From: DASWIP01 sp036397635
GTDB taxonomy: Bacteria; Actinomycetota; AC-67
Direction: 5' to 3'
Length of the DNA: 14,084 bases
NCBI GenBank assembly: GCA_036397635.1
Contig: DASWIP010000036.1
Location: 1 to 14,084, forward strand
Shown here: one piece after another, positions 1 through 9,423 of the stretch
Layout: every line of letters starts with the position of its first letter
Position numbering within the stretch: position 1 is the stretch's first letter
The notes under the pieces: generated by a model
Databases searched by the model: none
What the model was told of the DNA's origin: nothing
Seen by the model: only the letters and a program-made list of their open reading frames with translations
Position numbers and translations under genes: made by a program

Positions 1-29
1 GAACGCCCGCCGGGGACCGGCGGGCGTTC
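1..29 (-). terminator. Perfect GC-rich hairpin downstream of the MMPL gene
   Basis: Positions 1-13 (GAACGCCCGCCGG) pair perfectly with 17-29 around a 3-base loop (GGA). The hairpin starts 13 bases after the MMPL stop codon at 42-44, so it sits where a minus-strand terminator is expected. Any T-tract would lie left of base 1, outside the window, so whether it is a classical intrinsic terminator cannot be judged. A bidirectional terminator shared with a gene to the left is also possible. Confidence 0.65.
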
Positions 30-41
30 GCGCTCCAGCCC

Positions 42-2321
42 CTACCCGATCGCGCGCGGCTCCCTCACAGGCGCCGGCCTGTTCGGACTCATGGTTCCCG
101 CAGTCCTGAGGTCGATCACCTCGCCGACCTGCTCGCCTTCGATGTGCACCTTCGGCAACCACTCGAGCCACCGCGGCAGGTACCAGTTCCGGTCGCCGAG
201 AAGCTTCATGCTCGCCGGCACGAGCACGGTACGGACGATGGTCGCATCGATCAGCACCGCGACCGCGAGCCCGAAGCCCATCTGCTGCATCATCACCAGG
301 TCGCCCGCCGCGAACCCGGCGAACACCGCCACCATGATCAACGCCGCGCCGGTGATGATGCCGGCGGTCGAACGCACGCCGAACGCGACAGCCTCGGTGT
401 TGTCGTGGATCTGGTCGTAGCGCTCCTTAACCCGGCTGAGCAGGAAGACGTGGTAGTCCATCGACAACCCGAACAGCACCGAGAACAGGAACAGCGGCAA
501 CCAGGCCTCGATCACCTCGACCTGCTGGAAGCCGAGCACGCCCGCGCCGTACCCCTTCTGGTTGACCAGCACGACCAGCCCGTAGGCGGCACCGACCGAC
601 AGCAGGTTCAGCAGCATCGCCTTGGCCGGCACGACGATCGAGCGGAACACGATCATCAGCAGCAGGAAGCTCAACCCGAGCACGAACACGAACACGATCG
701 GCGTGTAGGTGTCGGTCAAGTCGAAGAAGTCGAGGTTGAAAGCGCTCCAACCTCCCACGAGCACCTCCGTGCTCTCGACGCCGTCGAATGCTGCGGGCAC
801 GTGCTGAGCGCGCAGACGCCGCACGGCGTCGGTCGCGACATCGCTGTTCGGATCCGATCTGATCGGCACCGACAGGACCGCCAGGTCGCCGGCGTCGTTG
901 CCCTCCAGCACCCCTGGCCCGAAGACCGCGTCCGTCGCGAGGCGCTGCTGCAGGCGTCCGATCGCGGCTTGGACCTGCGAATCCTCGACCGGTCCGTCGA
1001 TCACGATCTCCGCAGGCTGCGTGAGACCGCCGGAGAACTCCTCGGACAGCACGACGAATGCGGCCTTGGACTGGGTCTCGTCGCCCAGGGTGCTGACACC
1101 TGAGGCGCCAGTATGCATGTCCAGCACCGGCGCGGCCGCGAGCAGCAACAGCCCCGCCGACAGCGTGAGGCTGATGACCGGACGGCGCATCACCGCGCGC
1201 GCCGCTCGATCCCAGAACCCGCCTTCGCCGTCGTGGTGCTCGTCGAGCGCGTGGCGGCGCAGGAACGGCAGTCGCCCCTTGTTGACCCGGTCGCCGAGCA
1301 GCGACAGCACCGCCGGCAGCAGCGTCATCGATCCGATCACCGAGGCCAGCACGACCAGGATCGCGCCCGTCGCCAGGCTGCGGAAGATAGTCGTCGGCAC
1401 CAACATCATGCCGAGCAACGCCAGCACGACCGTCATCCCGCTGAAGAACACCGCGCGCCCCGCGGTCCCAGAGGCGGTGACGATGGCATCGGTCTTCTCC
1501 CGGCCCTTGGTGCGTTCCTCGCGGTAGCGCGACACGATGAACAGCGAATAGTCGATCCCGACCGCCAAGCCCATCATCGTGATCATGTTGACCACGAAGA
1601 ACGAGAACTCGAACACGGTTCCCATCAGCGCGGTCACGCCGACGGCGACCGCGATCGCCAGGACGGCCAGCACGATGGGGATGACGGCGGCCACGAGCGC
1701 CCCGAAGACGGCGACCAGGACGAGGAGCGCGATCGGCATGCCGAACAGCTCGCCCTTCTGCAGGTCCTTCTCGGAGATCTCGGTGAAGTCCTGATCTATC
1801 GTCGCTTGACCCGCGTCGAAGATCTCGAACCCCGCGGTGTCGCGCTCGATCGTGACGTCGTGGAGCTGCTCGATGTTGTCCTTCGCATCGTCGAAGGTGC
1901 CGGCCATGACGACGCGGATCAGCGCGGTATCCCTATCGGCCGAGACGAACGACGGTTCGCCGGTGTCGTAGTAGCCGGCGACGGCTTCGACCACGTCCGG
2001 CCCCAATGCTTCGATGTCACGCCGGATCGCGGTCGCGGCCCGCTCGAAAGCGGGATCGTCCACCGTCGCGGTGCGTGAGCGAACCAGGAGAAGCTCGATC
2101 GCTTGGGGCTCGCCGCGCAGCCGGTCCTCGATCAACTGGTTCGCGCGCTTGGCCTCCGGCTCGTTGGTGAAGTCCGCGTCGGTGGTGAGCGCGTCGCCCA
2201 AGAACGCCTGGGTGGCCGCGCCGGCCACAAGCACGCCCAGTAGCCACAACGCGATGGTCAGCTTGGGCCGCCGCACGCTCGACTGGGCGAGGCCCTTGGT
2301 GGTCCAGATCCGGTGTCTCAT
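42..2321 (-). CDS. MMPL-family RND transporter
   Basis: This 759-residue inner-membrane protein is a full-length MMPL-type RND permease, a family that exports lipids, glycolipids, siderophores or drugs using the proton gradient. It has the usual duplicated layout: a first transmembrane helix near residues 20-40, a soluble loop to about 190, five helices at about 192-345, a helix near 382-400, a second soluble loop to about 538, and five helices at about 540-708. The proton-relay motif is present in both halves (GIDY at 255-258 and SMDY at 620-623). The short C-terminal tail after residue 710 has no added domain. The ATG has a purine-rich GGGGGG just upstream. The gene lies 88 bases downstream of the TetR gene on the same strand, with an operator copy in that gap, so repression by that TetR is likely. 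The substrate cannot be read from the sequence. Confidence 0.95.
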   Translation of the reverse strand: MRHRIWTTKGLAQSSVRRPKLTIALWLLGVLVAGAATQAFLGDALTTDADFTNEPEAKRANQLIEDRLRGEPQAIELLLVRSRTATVDDPAFERAATAIRRDIEALGPDVVEAVAGYYDTGEPSFVSADRDTALIRVVMAGTFDDAKDNIEQLHDVTIERDTAGFEIFDAGQATIDQDFTEISEKDLQKGELFGMPIALLVLVAVFGALVAAVIPIVLAVLAIAVAVGVTALMGTVFEFSFFVVNMITMMGLAVGIDYSLFIVSRYREERTKGREKTDAIVTASGTAGRAVFFSGMTVVLALLGMMLVPTTIFRSLATGAILVVLASVIGSMTLLPAVLSLLGDRVNKGRLPFLRRHALDEHHDGEGGFWDRAARAVMRRPVISLTLSAGLLLLAAAPVLDMHTGASGVSTLGDETQSKAAFVVLSEEFSGGLTQPAEIVIDGPVEDSQVQAAIGRLQQRLATDAVFGPGVLEGNDAGDLAVLSVPIRSDPNSDVATDAVRRLRAQHVPAAFDGVESTEVLVGGWSAFNLDFFDLTDTYTPIVFVFVLGLSFLLLMIVFRSIVVPAKAMLLNLLSVGAAYGLVVLVNQKGYGAGVLGFQQVEVIEAWLPLFLFSVLFGLSMDYHVFLLSRVKERYDQIHDNTEAVAFGVRSTAGIITGAALIMVAVFAGFAAGDLVMMQQMGFGLAVAVLIDATIVRTVLVPASMKLLGDRNWYLPRWLEWLPKVHIEGEQVGEVIDLRTAGTMSPNRPAPVREPRAIG

Positions 2322-2343
2322 CGTCGCCCCCCGTTCCTCGGTT

Positions 2344-2369
2344 CTTCACAAACCGACCAGTTGGTATGT
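2344..2369 (-). promoter_or_regulatory. Probable TetR operator in front of the MMPL gene
   Basis: The core ACCGACCAGTTGGT at 2352-2365 is an imperfect palindrome. Read on the minus strand, the 26-base element matches the operator at 3046-3071 at 23 of 26 positions, so the two copies lie in opposite orientation on the chromosome. It sits 23 bases upstream of the MMPL start and 41 bases after the tetR stop. Match and position are seen directly; binding by the adjacent TetR is inferred. I could not pick a convincing -35/-10 pair around it. Confidence 0.75.
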
Positions 2370-2409
2370 TCTCGACTCATAGTGGACCCCGATACGTTCG
2401 GTCCTGGGT

Positions 2410-3030
2410 TCAGGTCTTGATCGCTCGCAGTAGAAGCGTCAGGAACTCCTCGATACGGCCGGGCAGATCCTCGCCGTCGCTCAACGAGTACGAGACCTCT
2501 TCCATGCCGATGAACCCGGCGACGCACACGCGCGCGGCCGCCGCTGCATCGACGTCTCCGCCGACGTCCCCCTCGTCCTGGGCCTGCCTGATCGTGTCGG
2601 TCACCAGCTCGACCCAGCCACCCAGCCCAGTTCGCATCTCATCCTGGAAACCTTCGATGTCGCCGTGCTCGGTGCACATCCGCTCGAACGCTCGCGCGGC
2701 CGGATCCGTGCCGTGGATCTCGACGAGGGCGCGGGCCATGCCCGTGAGACGATCGAGCGCGCGCTGCTCGGAGCCGATCCGGGACAGGATGCGCTCGGTC
2801 CATCGCTCCTGCTGGAATCGGTACACCTCGCGCGCGAGGTCGTCCTTGGACCGGAAATGGAAGTAGAACGCGCCCTTGGTGAGCCCGCTCTGGCGGATGA
2901 GATCGTTGAGCGACATGCCGCCGTACCCGTGCTCGGCGATCATGCGCGCGGCGAGCGCCAGGATGTGGCTGCGGGTCTCCTCCCCCTTCTCGGTCGCGGG
3001 GGCGGTGGCGATCCTTTGCTCGGGTGCCAT
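2410..3030 (-). CDS. TetR-family regulator resembling gamma-butyrolactone receptors
   Basis: This 206-residue cytoplasmic DNA-binding protein has a standard TetR N-terminal helix-turn-helix (about 18-65, with recognition-helix region GLTKGAFYFHF at 49-59) and an all-helical ligand-binding C-terminal half. The stretch after the HTH (FHFRSKDDLAREV) and the C-terminal block (VAGFIGMEEVSYSLSDGEDL, 170-189) resemble the ArpA/ScbR/CprB receptors of Streptomyces from memory of that family. W139 is roughly where those receptors carry their ligand-pocket tryptophan. That family binds 22-base ARE palindromes, and such a palindrome lies right in front of this gene. The ATG at 3030 has no clear SD and lies about 4 bases from the predicted transcription start. 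No AfsA-type synthase is in the window. TetR membership is certain; receptor-like subfamily membership is likely; the ligand is unknown. Confidence 0.93.
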   Translation of the reverse strand: MAPEQRIATAPATEKGEETRSHILALAARMIAEHGYGGMSLNDLIRQSGLTKGAFYFHFRSKDDLAREVYRFQQERWTERILSRIGSEQRALDRLTGMARALVEIHGTDPAARAFERMCTEHGDIEGFQDEMRTGLGGWVELVTDTIRQAQDEGDVGGDVDAAAAARVCVAGFIGMEEVSYSLSDGEDLPGRIEEFLTLLLRAIKT

Positions 3031-3040
3031 GACGACCCCG

Positions 3041-3070
3041 ACCTTACATACCGACCGGTCGGTTTGTCAA
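3041..3070 (-). promoter_or_regulatory. tetR promoter overlapping the hutI stop codon
   Basis: On the minus strand a perfect -35 box TTGACA (3065-3070) is followed after 18 bases by TAAGGT (3041-3046, fits TAnnnT). The predicted start is near 3034, about 4 bases before the tetR ATG, giving an almost leaderless mRNA. The TGA inside TTGACA is the hutI stop codon (3067-3069). The operator fills the whole spacer, so a bound repressor would block RNA polymerase directly. Confidence 0.65.
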
Positions 3071-3071
3071 G
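3046..3071 (+). promoter_or_regulatory. Probable TetR operator (ARE-like palindrome)
   Basis: The core ACCGACCGGTCGGT at 3050-3063 is a perfect 14-base palindrome. The flanks extend it to a 22-base palindrome at 3046-3067 with one mismatched pair (ten of eleven arm positions match). Length and style resemble the ARE sites bound by gamma-butyrolactone receptors. It lies inside the tetR promoter spacer and is repeated, inverted, in front of the MMPL gene. Autorepression is the simplest reading. Confidence 0.8.
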
Positions 3072-4290
3072 CCTCGCGGCCCGCTTTGATGACCAGCCGA
3101 ACCAGGTTGACGCCGTAGTGGTAAGCGAGCTGGACCTCGTGCTCGGCCTCCAGGACCACCAGGTCGCACGCAGCGCCCGGCTCGAGACTGCCGACCCGCC
3201 CCTCGCGTGAGAGCGCCGCCGCCGCGTTGCGCGTCACGCCCAGGATCGCCTCGTCCGGGGACATCCGAAGGTGCGCGCACGCGAGCTGCACCATCAGCTG
3301 CAGGTTCTCGGTGAACGACGACCCGGGGTTCAGGTCGGTGGACAGGGCGACGCGGACACCATGCTCGAGCAGCATGCGCGCCGGTGCGAACTTCCCCGTC
3401 GCCAGCGACGCGCCGGGCAGCAGCACGGCGACGGTGCGCGAGCGCGCCAGCGCCAGCGCGTCCTCCTCGGTCGCATGCTCCAGATGGTCGGCACTGACCG
3501 CGCCGAACTCGGCCGCGACCTGCGCCCCGCCGGTTCGCGCGAGCTGCTCTGCATGAACCTTCAAACCGAGCCCCTGCGTGCGAGCAGCGCGCAGGATCCG
3601 CCGCGTCTGCTCGGGCGTGAACGCGGCCGGATCGCACCAGACGTCGCAGAACTCCGCGAGGTTGCCGACCTCGGGCAGCATCCCGTCGCACACCAGATCG
3701 ACGTAACCGTCGGGATCGTCCGCGTAGGACTCGGGGACGACGTGCGCGCCCAGGAACGTGCGAACGACCTCAACGGGATGCTCGAGGGTCGCTGCGATCC
3801 TCAGAAGGCGGCGCTCGTCCTCGGGGGTGAGGCCGTAGCCGCTCTTCGCTTCCACGGTCGTGACGCCGTGGGCGGCGAAGACGTCCAGACGCGTCCGCGC
3901 GAGGGCGCGCAGCTCGTCGTCGGTGGCCGCGCGCGTCGCGGCGACGGTCGAGCCGATGCCGCCGCCCGTGTATGGCTCGCCTCGCAGGCGTGCCGCGAAC
4001 TCCTCGGCTCGATCCCCGGCGAAGACCAGATGCGTGTGCGCATCGACGAGCCCGGGCAGCACGGCGCGCCCGCCGGCGTCGACCTCGGCGCAGTCGGGCG
4101 CGGGCGCAAGCTCGGGCAGATCGCGTTCGGGGCCAACCCAGACGACACGCCCCTCGGACGCGACGAGGGCCCCTCGTTCGACGACGCCGAGGAGCCCCTC
4201 TCCGGCGACGGGGTTGCAGGTGACCAGCCGGCCGGCGCCGCGCAGGACGAAGTCGGCTCGAAGGCCCGGTCCCTGTGAGGTTCCCGCCAC
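3067..4290 (-). CDS. hutI: Imidazolonepropionase
   Basis: This 407-residue cytosolic amidohydrolase opens the ring of 4-imidazolone-5-propanoate to give N-formimino-L-glutamate, step three of histidine breakdown. Metal and catalytic residues are in place: the HTH motif at 85-87 (DAHTHLVFAGDR), H183 in FLGAH, H246 and E248 in KVHAEQL, H269 in SADHLEH, and D319 in STDLNPGSS. The family signature EAKSGYGL is at 147-154. The open frame runs up into hutU without an ATG. I chose the GTG at 4290, 14 bases after the hutU stop, because it gives the usual family length and starts just before the first conserved strand (ADFVLRGAGRLVTC). There is no strong SD, so translational coupling to hutU is likely. 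Its stop codon lies inside the tetR -35 box. Confidence 0.96.
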   Translation of the reverse strand: MAGTSQGPGLRADFVLRGAGRLVTCNPVAGEGLLGVVERGALVASEGRVVWVGPERDLPELAPAPDCAEVDAGGRAVLPGLVDAHTHLVFAGDRAEEFAARLRGEPYTGGGIGSTVAATRAATDDELRALARTRLDVFAAHGVTTVEAKSGYGLTPEDERRLLRIAATLEHPVEVVRTFLGAHVVPESYADDPDGYVDLVCDGMLPEVGNLAEFCDVWCDPAAFTPEQTRRILRAARTQGLGLKVHAEQLARTGGAQVAAEFGAVSADHLEHATEEDALALARSRTVAVLLPGASLATGKFAPARMLLEHGVRVALSTDLNPGSSFTENLQLMVQLACAHLRMSPDEAILGVTRNAAAALSREGRVGSLEPGAACDLVVLEAEHEVQLAYHYGVNLVRLVIKAGREA

Positions 4291-4304
4291 GCCCGCTCGA
4301 CCGC

Positions 4305-5957
<1,653 letters not shown>

Positions 5958-5978
5958 CGCCCCAACGATACCGCCGGC

Positions 5979-8036
5979 TCAGGTGGATGCGAGCGGGCGC
6001 GCCGCGACCCAGCCGGCGACCGTCGTTCCCGCGCCCCGCTGGGATCGGATCTCCAAGGCCCCACCGAGCGCTTCCAAGCGGTCGGCCATGTTCGTCAACC
6101 CGGCGCCTCGCCGGACGCTTCGGACGTCGAAGCCCGAACCTTCGTCGATGACCTCGAAGCGCAGCCGCCCATCGGTGGCGGCGACGCGAACGGTCACGCG
6201 CGTGGCGTCGGCGTACTTGGTGATGTTCTGCACGGCCTCGAGCACGCAGAAGTACAGCGCCGACTCGGCTTCCTGCGGGTAGCGTCCGACGTCCTCGCCG
6301 CTCACCTCGACCGGCAACGGCGCTTTGGCCAGCTGTGAGGTCAGCGCCGCGACGAGTCCCCGTTCGGCGAGCAGCGGCGGGTAGATGCCGCGCGCGAGGT
6401 CGCGGAGGTTCTCGAGCGCGTCGGTGGTGTCGGTACGGAGCTGGTCGAGCACTTGTCGCGCAGTGTCGTCGGAGACCATCCGCTCGAGCAGCTTCAGGTT
6501 GACCGCCAGCGCCACCAGCTGTTGCTGCGCGCCATCGTGGAGGTCGCGCTCGATCCGTCGCCGCTCCATGTCCTGCGCGGCGACCAGCCGTTGCCGCGAC
6601 GCGCGCAGCTCTTCGATCAGCCGGGCGTTCCGTAACAGCAAGCCGGCTTGCGCGGCCAGGTCGGCGAGCAGCCGGTCCTCCCCTGCATTGAGCGGATCGT
6701 TCGCCTGGGTCGCTGCTGCCAGCGCGCCGAGCAGCTCGCCCTCGTGACGGACCGGATAGACCCGGTCCGCGCCAGCGATCGACGGCTCGTTCCCCTCGAG
6801 CACCTGCGGCTCGAGCGCCAGGTCCGACGGCCAGGCGGCGACCGGCTGCAGCTGCGCGCCGACGGCGAGCCACACGTGCGCGCGATCCGCTGCGGTTGCC
6901 TCGGTCATCAGGCGCGCCAGACGCGGCAGGGCTTCTTCGGACTCCTCGGACAGGCGCGCGCTGAAGGCCGACAGTGCCTCGTATGGCGTCGCGCGCGCGC
7001 CGAAAACGAAGCGGTTCGCGAGGCGCGTGGCGCGCCCCCTCACCGGCTGCGCCGCGAGCGCCACGATCGCGGTGGCTGCGACCGTCAGACCGGTGTTGGC
7101 GCCGCTGCCGACCAGAGCCCCGACTCCGACGACGATCCCGACGTAGACCAGGGTGATGAACACAGCGAGCAGCGCGTACACGATGGTCTTGTTGATGACG
7201 AGGTCGATCTCGTAGAGGCCGTAGCGCAGGACCGCGATCCCCGCAGCGATCGGGATCCCGACGAACCCGAGGATGACGGCGATAGCCGCGGCGCGGATGA
7301 AGACGTTGTCGATGCTCGAACCGGCGAAAAGAGCGCCGGTGCTCAGCGATAACGCAACCGCCGCGATCGACGCAGCGAACGTGATCCATTTCATCTGCTG
7401 CCTGACATCCCCGGTCGATCCGCGGAAGCGTTTCACGAGCACACCCACCGAGAGCGCCACGGCCGCGATGAACAGCCCACCCCCGATCGCCATCAACGGC
7501 TCGGCCTGCTCCTTGGACAACGAGTAGGGGTTGTGGAGCCCGGTCGGCACTTCCCCCGCTTGACCGGGTGACAGCGCGATGGCGACCGAGAACAGGCCGA
7601 TCGCAACCGGCGCGAAGGTCAGCACCGCTCCCTGACGGGTCGTTTCGACCCGCCCTTCGGGGAAGAGGATCAGGACCGCGGTCGCCAGCAGCCCCACCAC
7701 CGGCACCCATATCCATACGGACAGCCACACGAGCGGCATGGTGAGCGGCAGACTCCCCCCATACTCGGAGACCGAGAGCGTTACGTAGGCGGATTCGAAC
7801 GCTTGGATCGTCGAGATGAAGCCGACCCCGAGGAAGATCCAACCGATCGGATTCCGACGGACCCGTGTCGCGATCAGCCACCCGATCGCGACGATCACCA
7901 CTCCGAAGGGGCCTTGGAACCCGCGCAAGCCGTAGTACTCGACCGAAACGTGACGCGTGATGACCTGGATCACCGCGGCAACCGTGGCGATCACCATGGA
8001 CGCCGCCAGCGTCAACCCTGCGAAACGCCCTGCCAT
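5979..8036 (-). CDS. Membrane sensor histidine kinase (GAF, HisKA_3, HATPase)
   Basis: This 685-residue two-component sensor kinase begins with a large membrane module of about ten hydrophobic segments (roughly 5-27, 43-58, 64-80, 102-125, 138-156, 182-201, 217-238, 249-270, 285-310, 315-330). Next come a GAF-like region (about 350-470), a short coiled linker (about 472-492), and a NarL-type HisKA_3 phosphoacceptor domain with H500 in ERRRIERDLHDGAQQQL. The HATPase domain has an N-box (EAVQNITKYA, 600-609), DEGSGFD (631-637) and GAGLTNMADR (644-653). The ATG at 8036 is chosen because GGAGGAGG lies 5 bases upstream; a longer frame to 8264 would run into the divergent gene. It is the first gene of a tight run with hutU and hutI. 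No response regulator is adjacent, although this kinase class normally pairs with a LuxR/NarL-type regulator. The signal sensed is unknown. Confidence 0.93.
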   Translation of the reverse strand: MAGRFAGLTLAASMVIATVAAVIQVITRHVSVEYYGLRGFQGPFGVVIVAIGWLIATRVRRNPIGWIFLGVGFISTIQAFESAYVTLSVSEYGGSLPLTMPLVWLSVWIWVPVVGLLATAVLILFPEGRVETTRQGAVLTFAPVAIGLFSVAIALSPGQAGEVPTGLHNPYSLSKEQAEPLMAIGGGLFIAAVALSVGVLVKRFRGSTGDVRQQMKWITFAASIAAVALSLSTGALFAGSSIDNVFIRAAAIAVILGFVGIPIAAGIAVLRYGLYEIDLVINKTIVYALLAVFITLVYVGIVVGVGALVGSGANTGLTVAATAIVALAAQPVRGRATRLANRFVFGARATPYEALSAFSARLSEESEEALPRLARLMTEATAADRAHVWLAVGAQLQPVAAWPSDLALEPQVLEGNEPSIAGADRVYPVRHEGELLGALAAATQANDPLNAGEDRLLADLAAQAGLLLRNARLIEELRASRQRLVAAQDMERRRIERDLHDGAQQQLVALAVNLKLLERMVSDDTARQVLDQLRTDTTDALENLRDLARGIYPPLLAERGLVAALTSQLAKAPLPVEVSGEDVGRYPQEAESALYFCVLEAVQNITKYADATRVTVRVAATDGRLRFEVIDEGSGFDVRSVRRGAGLTNMADRLEALGGALEIRSQRGAGTTVAGWVAARPLAST

Positions 8037-8163
8037 CCACGCCTCCTCCAAGGCGAACGGTACGGCTGCTCCGGCCCTGAAGCAACGATGCGCCCGATGA
8101 GCAGGATTGTCATCGCCGAGGTCGAACCGTACCTCGGGCAGGATCCTCACGAGGGAGGCACGC
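8037..8163. promoter_or_regulatory. Divergent intergenic region between sensor kinase and LVIVD gene
   Basis: These 127 bases must drive both the kinase-hutU-hutI run (leftward) and the secreted propeller gene (rightward). For the kinase, TTGCTT (8080-8085, minus) and TACCGT (8057-8062, minus) are 17 bases apart, a plausible weak pair. For the plus-strand gene, TTGTCA at 8107-8112 is a good -35-like box, but I see no clear -10 at the right distance. SD sequences flank both ends: GGAGGAGG for the kinase and GAGGGAGG for the plus-strand gene. Confidence 0.4.
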
Positions 8164-9420
8164 ATGCGCAGGACAGCGATGATCGGCGTTCTCGTCATGG
8201 TGGTCGCGGGCGGGAGCGCGCGCGCCATCCCGCCGGCTGCCGCGGGAGCGCTGGCCTCCGACAACGTGGACTACATCGCGACCATCCCCGATGTCGCCGC
8301 GATCGGCGCCAAGATCATCGACGACACCATGTACGTCACGACCTTGCAGGGGCTCCGTATCTACGACATCTCGCTCGGGGTGCCCGTGCTGATGGGCGCG
8401 CTGGAGCTGCCGCACTACCAGAACGAATGGGTGGACACGAACGGTGAGATCCTGCTGATCTCGGCCGACAATGTCACGGGCGCGGCCAGCTACGTCTGGG
8501 TGATCGACGTCACGATCCCGCAGGCGCCCCTGATCCGCAGCATCGTCACGGTTTCCAACGGCCACACCGCAACCTGCATCGCGGACTGCACGTTCATCTG
8601 GACGCGCGGCGGCGACGTGATCGACATCCGCGACCCGAGCGCGCCGGTCTATCTCGGCGAGTTGCCCTACATGCGCCACCACACCGATGTCGACGAGGCC
8701 GGCCTCGCTTGGACGGACGGCATCCGCGTGCTCGACACCAACGACTACGGGATCGACAACGCGCTCAACCCGACCGTGGTCGCGTCCGGCGGCAGCTACG
8801 GCTGGCATGGGTCCTTGCGACCGCAAGCCGCGCAGGCAACGCAGGCCGGATTCGCCGACGGCGCGATCGGCCCGGGCGAGGTGGTGCTCGGCACCGATGA
8901 GGAGTGGCTCGCGGCGCAGAACGGATTCTGCGCCTCCGACGGACCGTTCAAGACCTCGTGGTTCCGCGAGGTCAACGGGCAGATGCGGATCGAGCTGCTC
9001 GACCGGTTCACCGTCGGGATGGGGACGCTGCCGGACGCGAAGCCGGCAGGGGCGGTCGCGTGCTCCTCGCACTGGTTCGACTGGCACGACGACGTCGTCG
9101 CCAACGGTTGGTACGAGCAAGGGGTGCGGTTCCTCGACGTCTCCGATCCGCGCGACATCCGCCAGATCGGCTATTACATGCCCGCCGTGACCGAGGCGTG
9201 GGGCGCACGCTTCCACGAAGTGACCGACGGGCCGCTGCCGGGGTTGTACGTGTACACGTTCGACGTCGCACGCGGCATCGACGTCCTGGTCTTCGACGGC
9301 GAGGCGGGCGACGCGACCCAGCTCGCACCGAGGCTGAATCCGATGCGGGCAGACGCGCGCCCGAGCAGCGAGTTCGGTTGGGCCTGCCGCATCCCGCTCG
9401 CCGGCGGCATCACCGCGTAG
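8164..9420 (+). CDS. Secreted LVIVD-repeat beta-propeller protein
   Basis: This 418-residue protein starts with a signal peptide (MRRTAMIGVLVMVVAGGSARA, cleavage probably around residue 21-28) and is otherwise soluble, so it is probably exported. Repeats of the LVIVD type (aromatic or aliphatic strand ending in a ..DxxDP.xP..G turn) are visible: LRIYDISLGVPVLMG (64-78), VWVIDVTIPQAPLI (111-124), DVIDIRDPSAPVYLG (151-165) and VRFLDVSDPRDIRQIG (321-336). These fold as a beta-propeller in known proteins, with no agreed biochemical function. There are five cysteines (138, 142, 256, 300, 408) and several His-rich loops (SNGHTATC, YMRHHTDVD, SSHWFDWHDD). The ATG at 8164 has GAGGGAGG upstream and begins the signal peptide; the in-frame ATG at 8107 is rejected. 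It separates the two hut units and ends 3 bases from hutH. Confidence 0.88.
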   Translation: MRRTAMIGVLVMVVAGGSARAIPPAAAGALASDNVDYIATIPDVAAIGAKIIDDTMYVTTLQGLRIYDISLGVPVLMGALELPHYQNEWVDTNGEILLISADNVTGAASYVWVIDVTIPQAPLIRSIVTVSNGHTATCIADCTFIWTRGGDVIDIRDPSAPVYLGELPYMRHHTDVDEAGLAWTDGIRVLDTNDYGIDNALNPTVVASGGSYGWHGSLRPQAAQATQAGFADGAIGPGEVVLGTDEEWLAAQNGFCASDGPFKTSWFREVNGQMRIELLDRFTVGMGTLPDAKPAGAVACSSHWFDWHDDVVANGWYEQGVRFLDVSDPRDIRQIGYYMPAVTEAWGARFHEVTDGPLPGLYVYTFDVARGIDVLVFDGEAGDATQLAPRLNPMRADARPSSEFGWACRIPLAGGITA

Positions 9421-9423
9421 AGG

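Noticed and set aside
144..1103. Long plus-strand open frame opposite the MMPL gene
   Set aside because: It is rich in His, Arg, Gln and Asp with no domain pattern, as expected for the antisense of a GC-rich membrane protein gene; the minus-strand MMPL is clearly real.
8037..8264. 76-residue N-terminal extension of the sensor kinase
   Set aside because: It would overlap the signal peptide region of the divergent gene; the ATG at 8036 has a strong GGAGGAGG at good spacing and leads directly into the first membrane segment.
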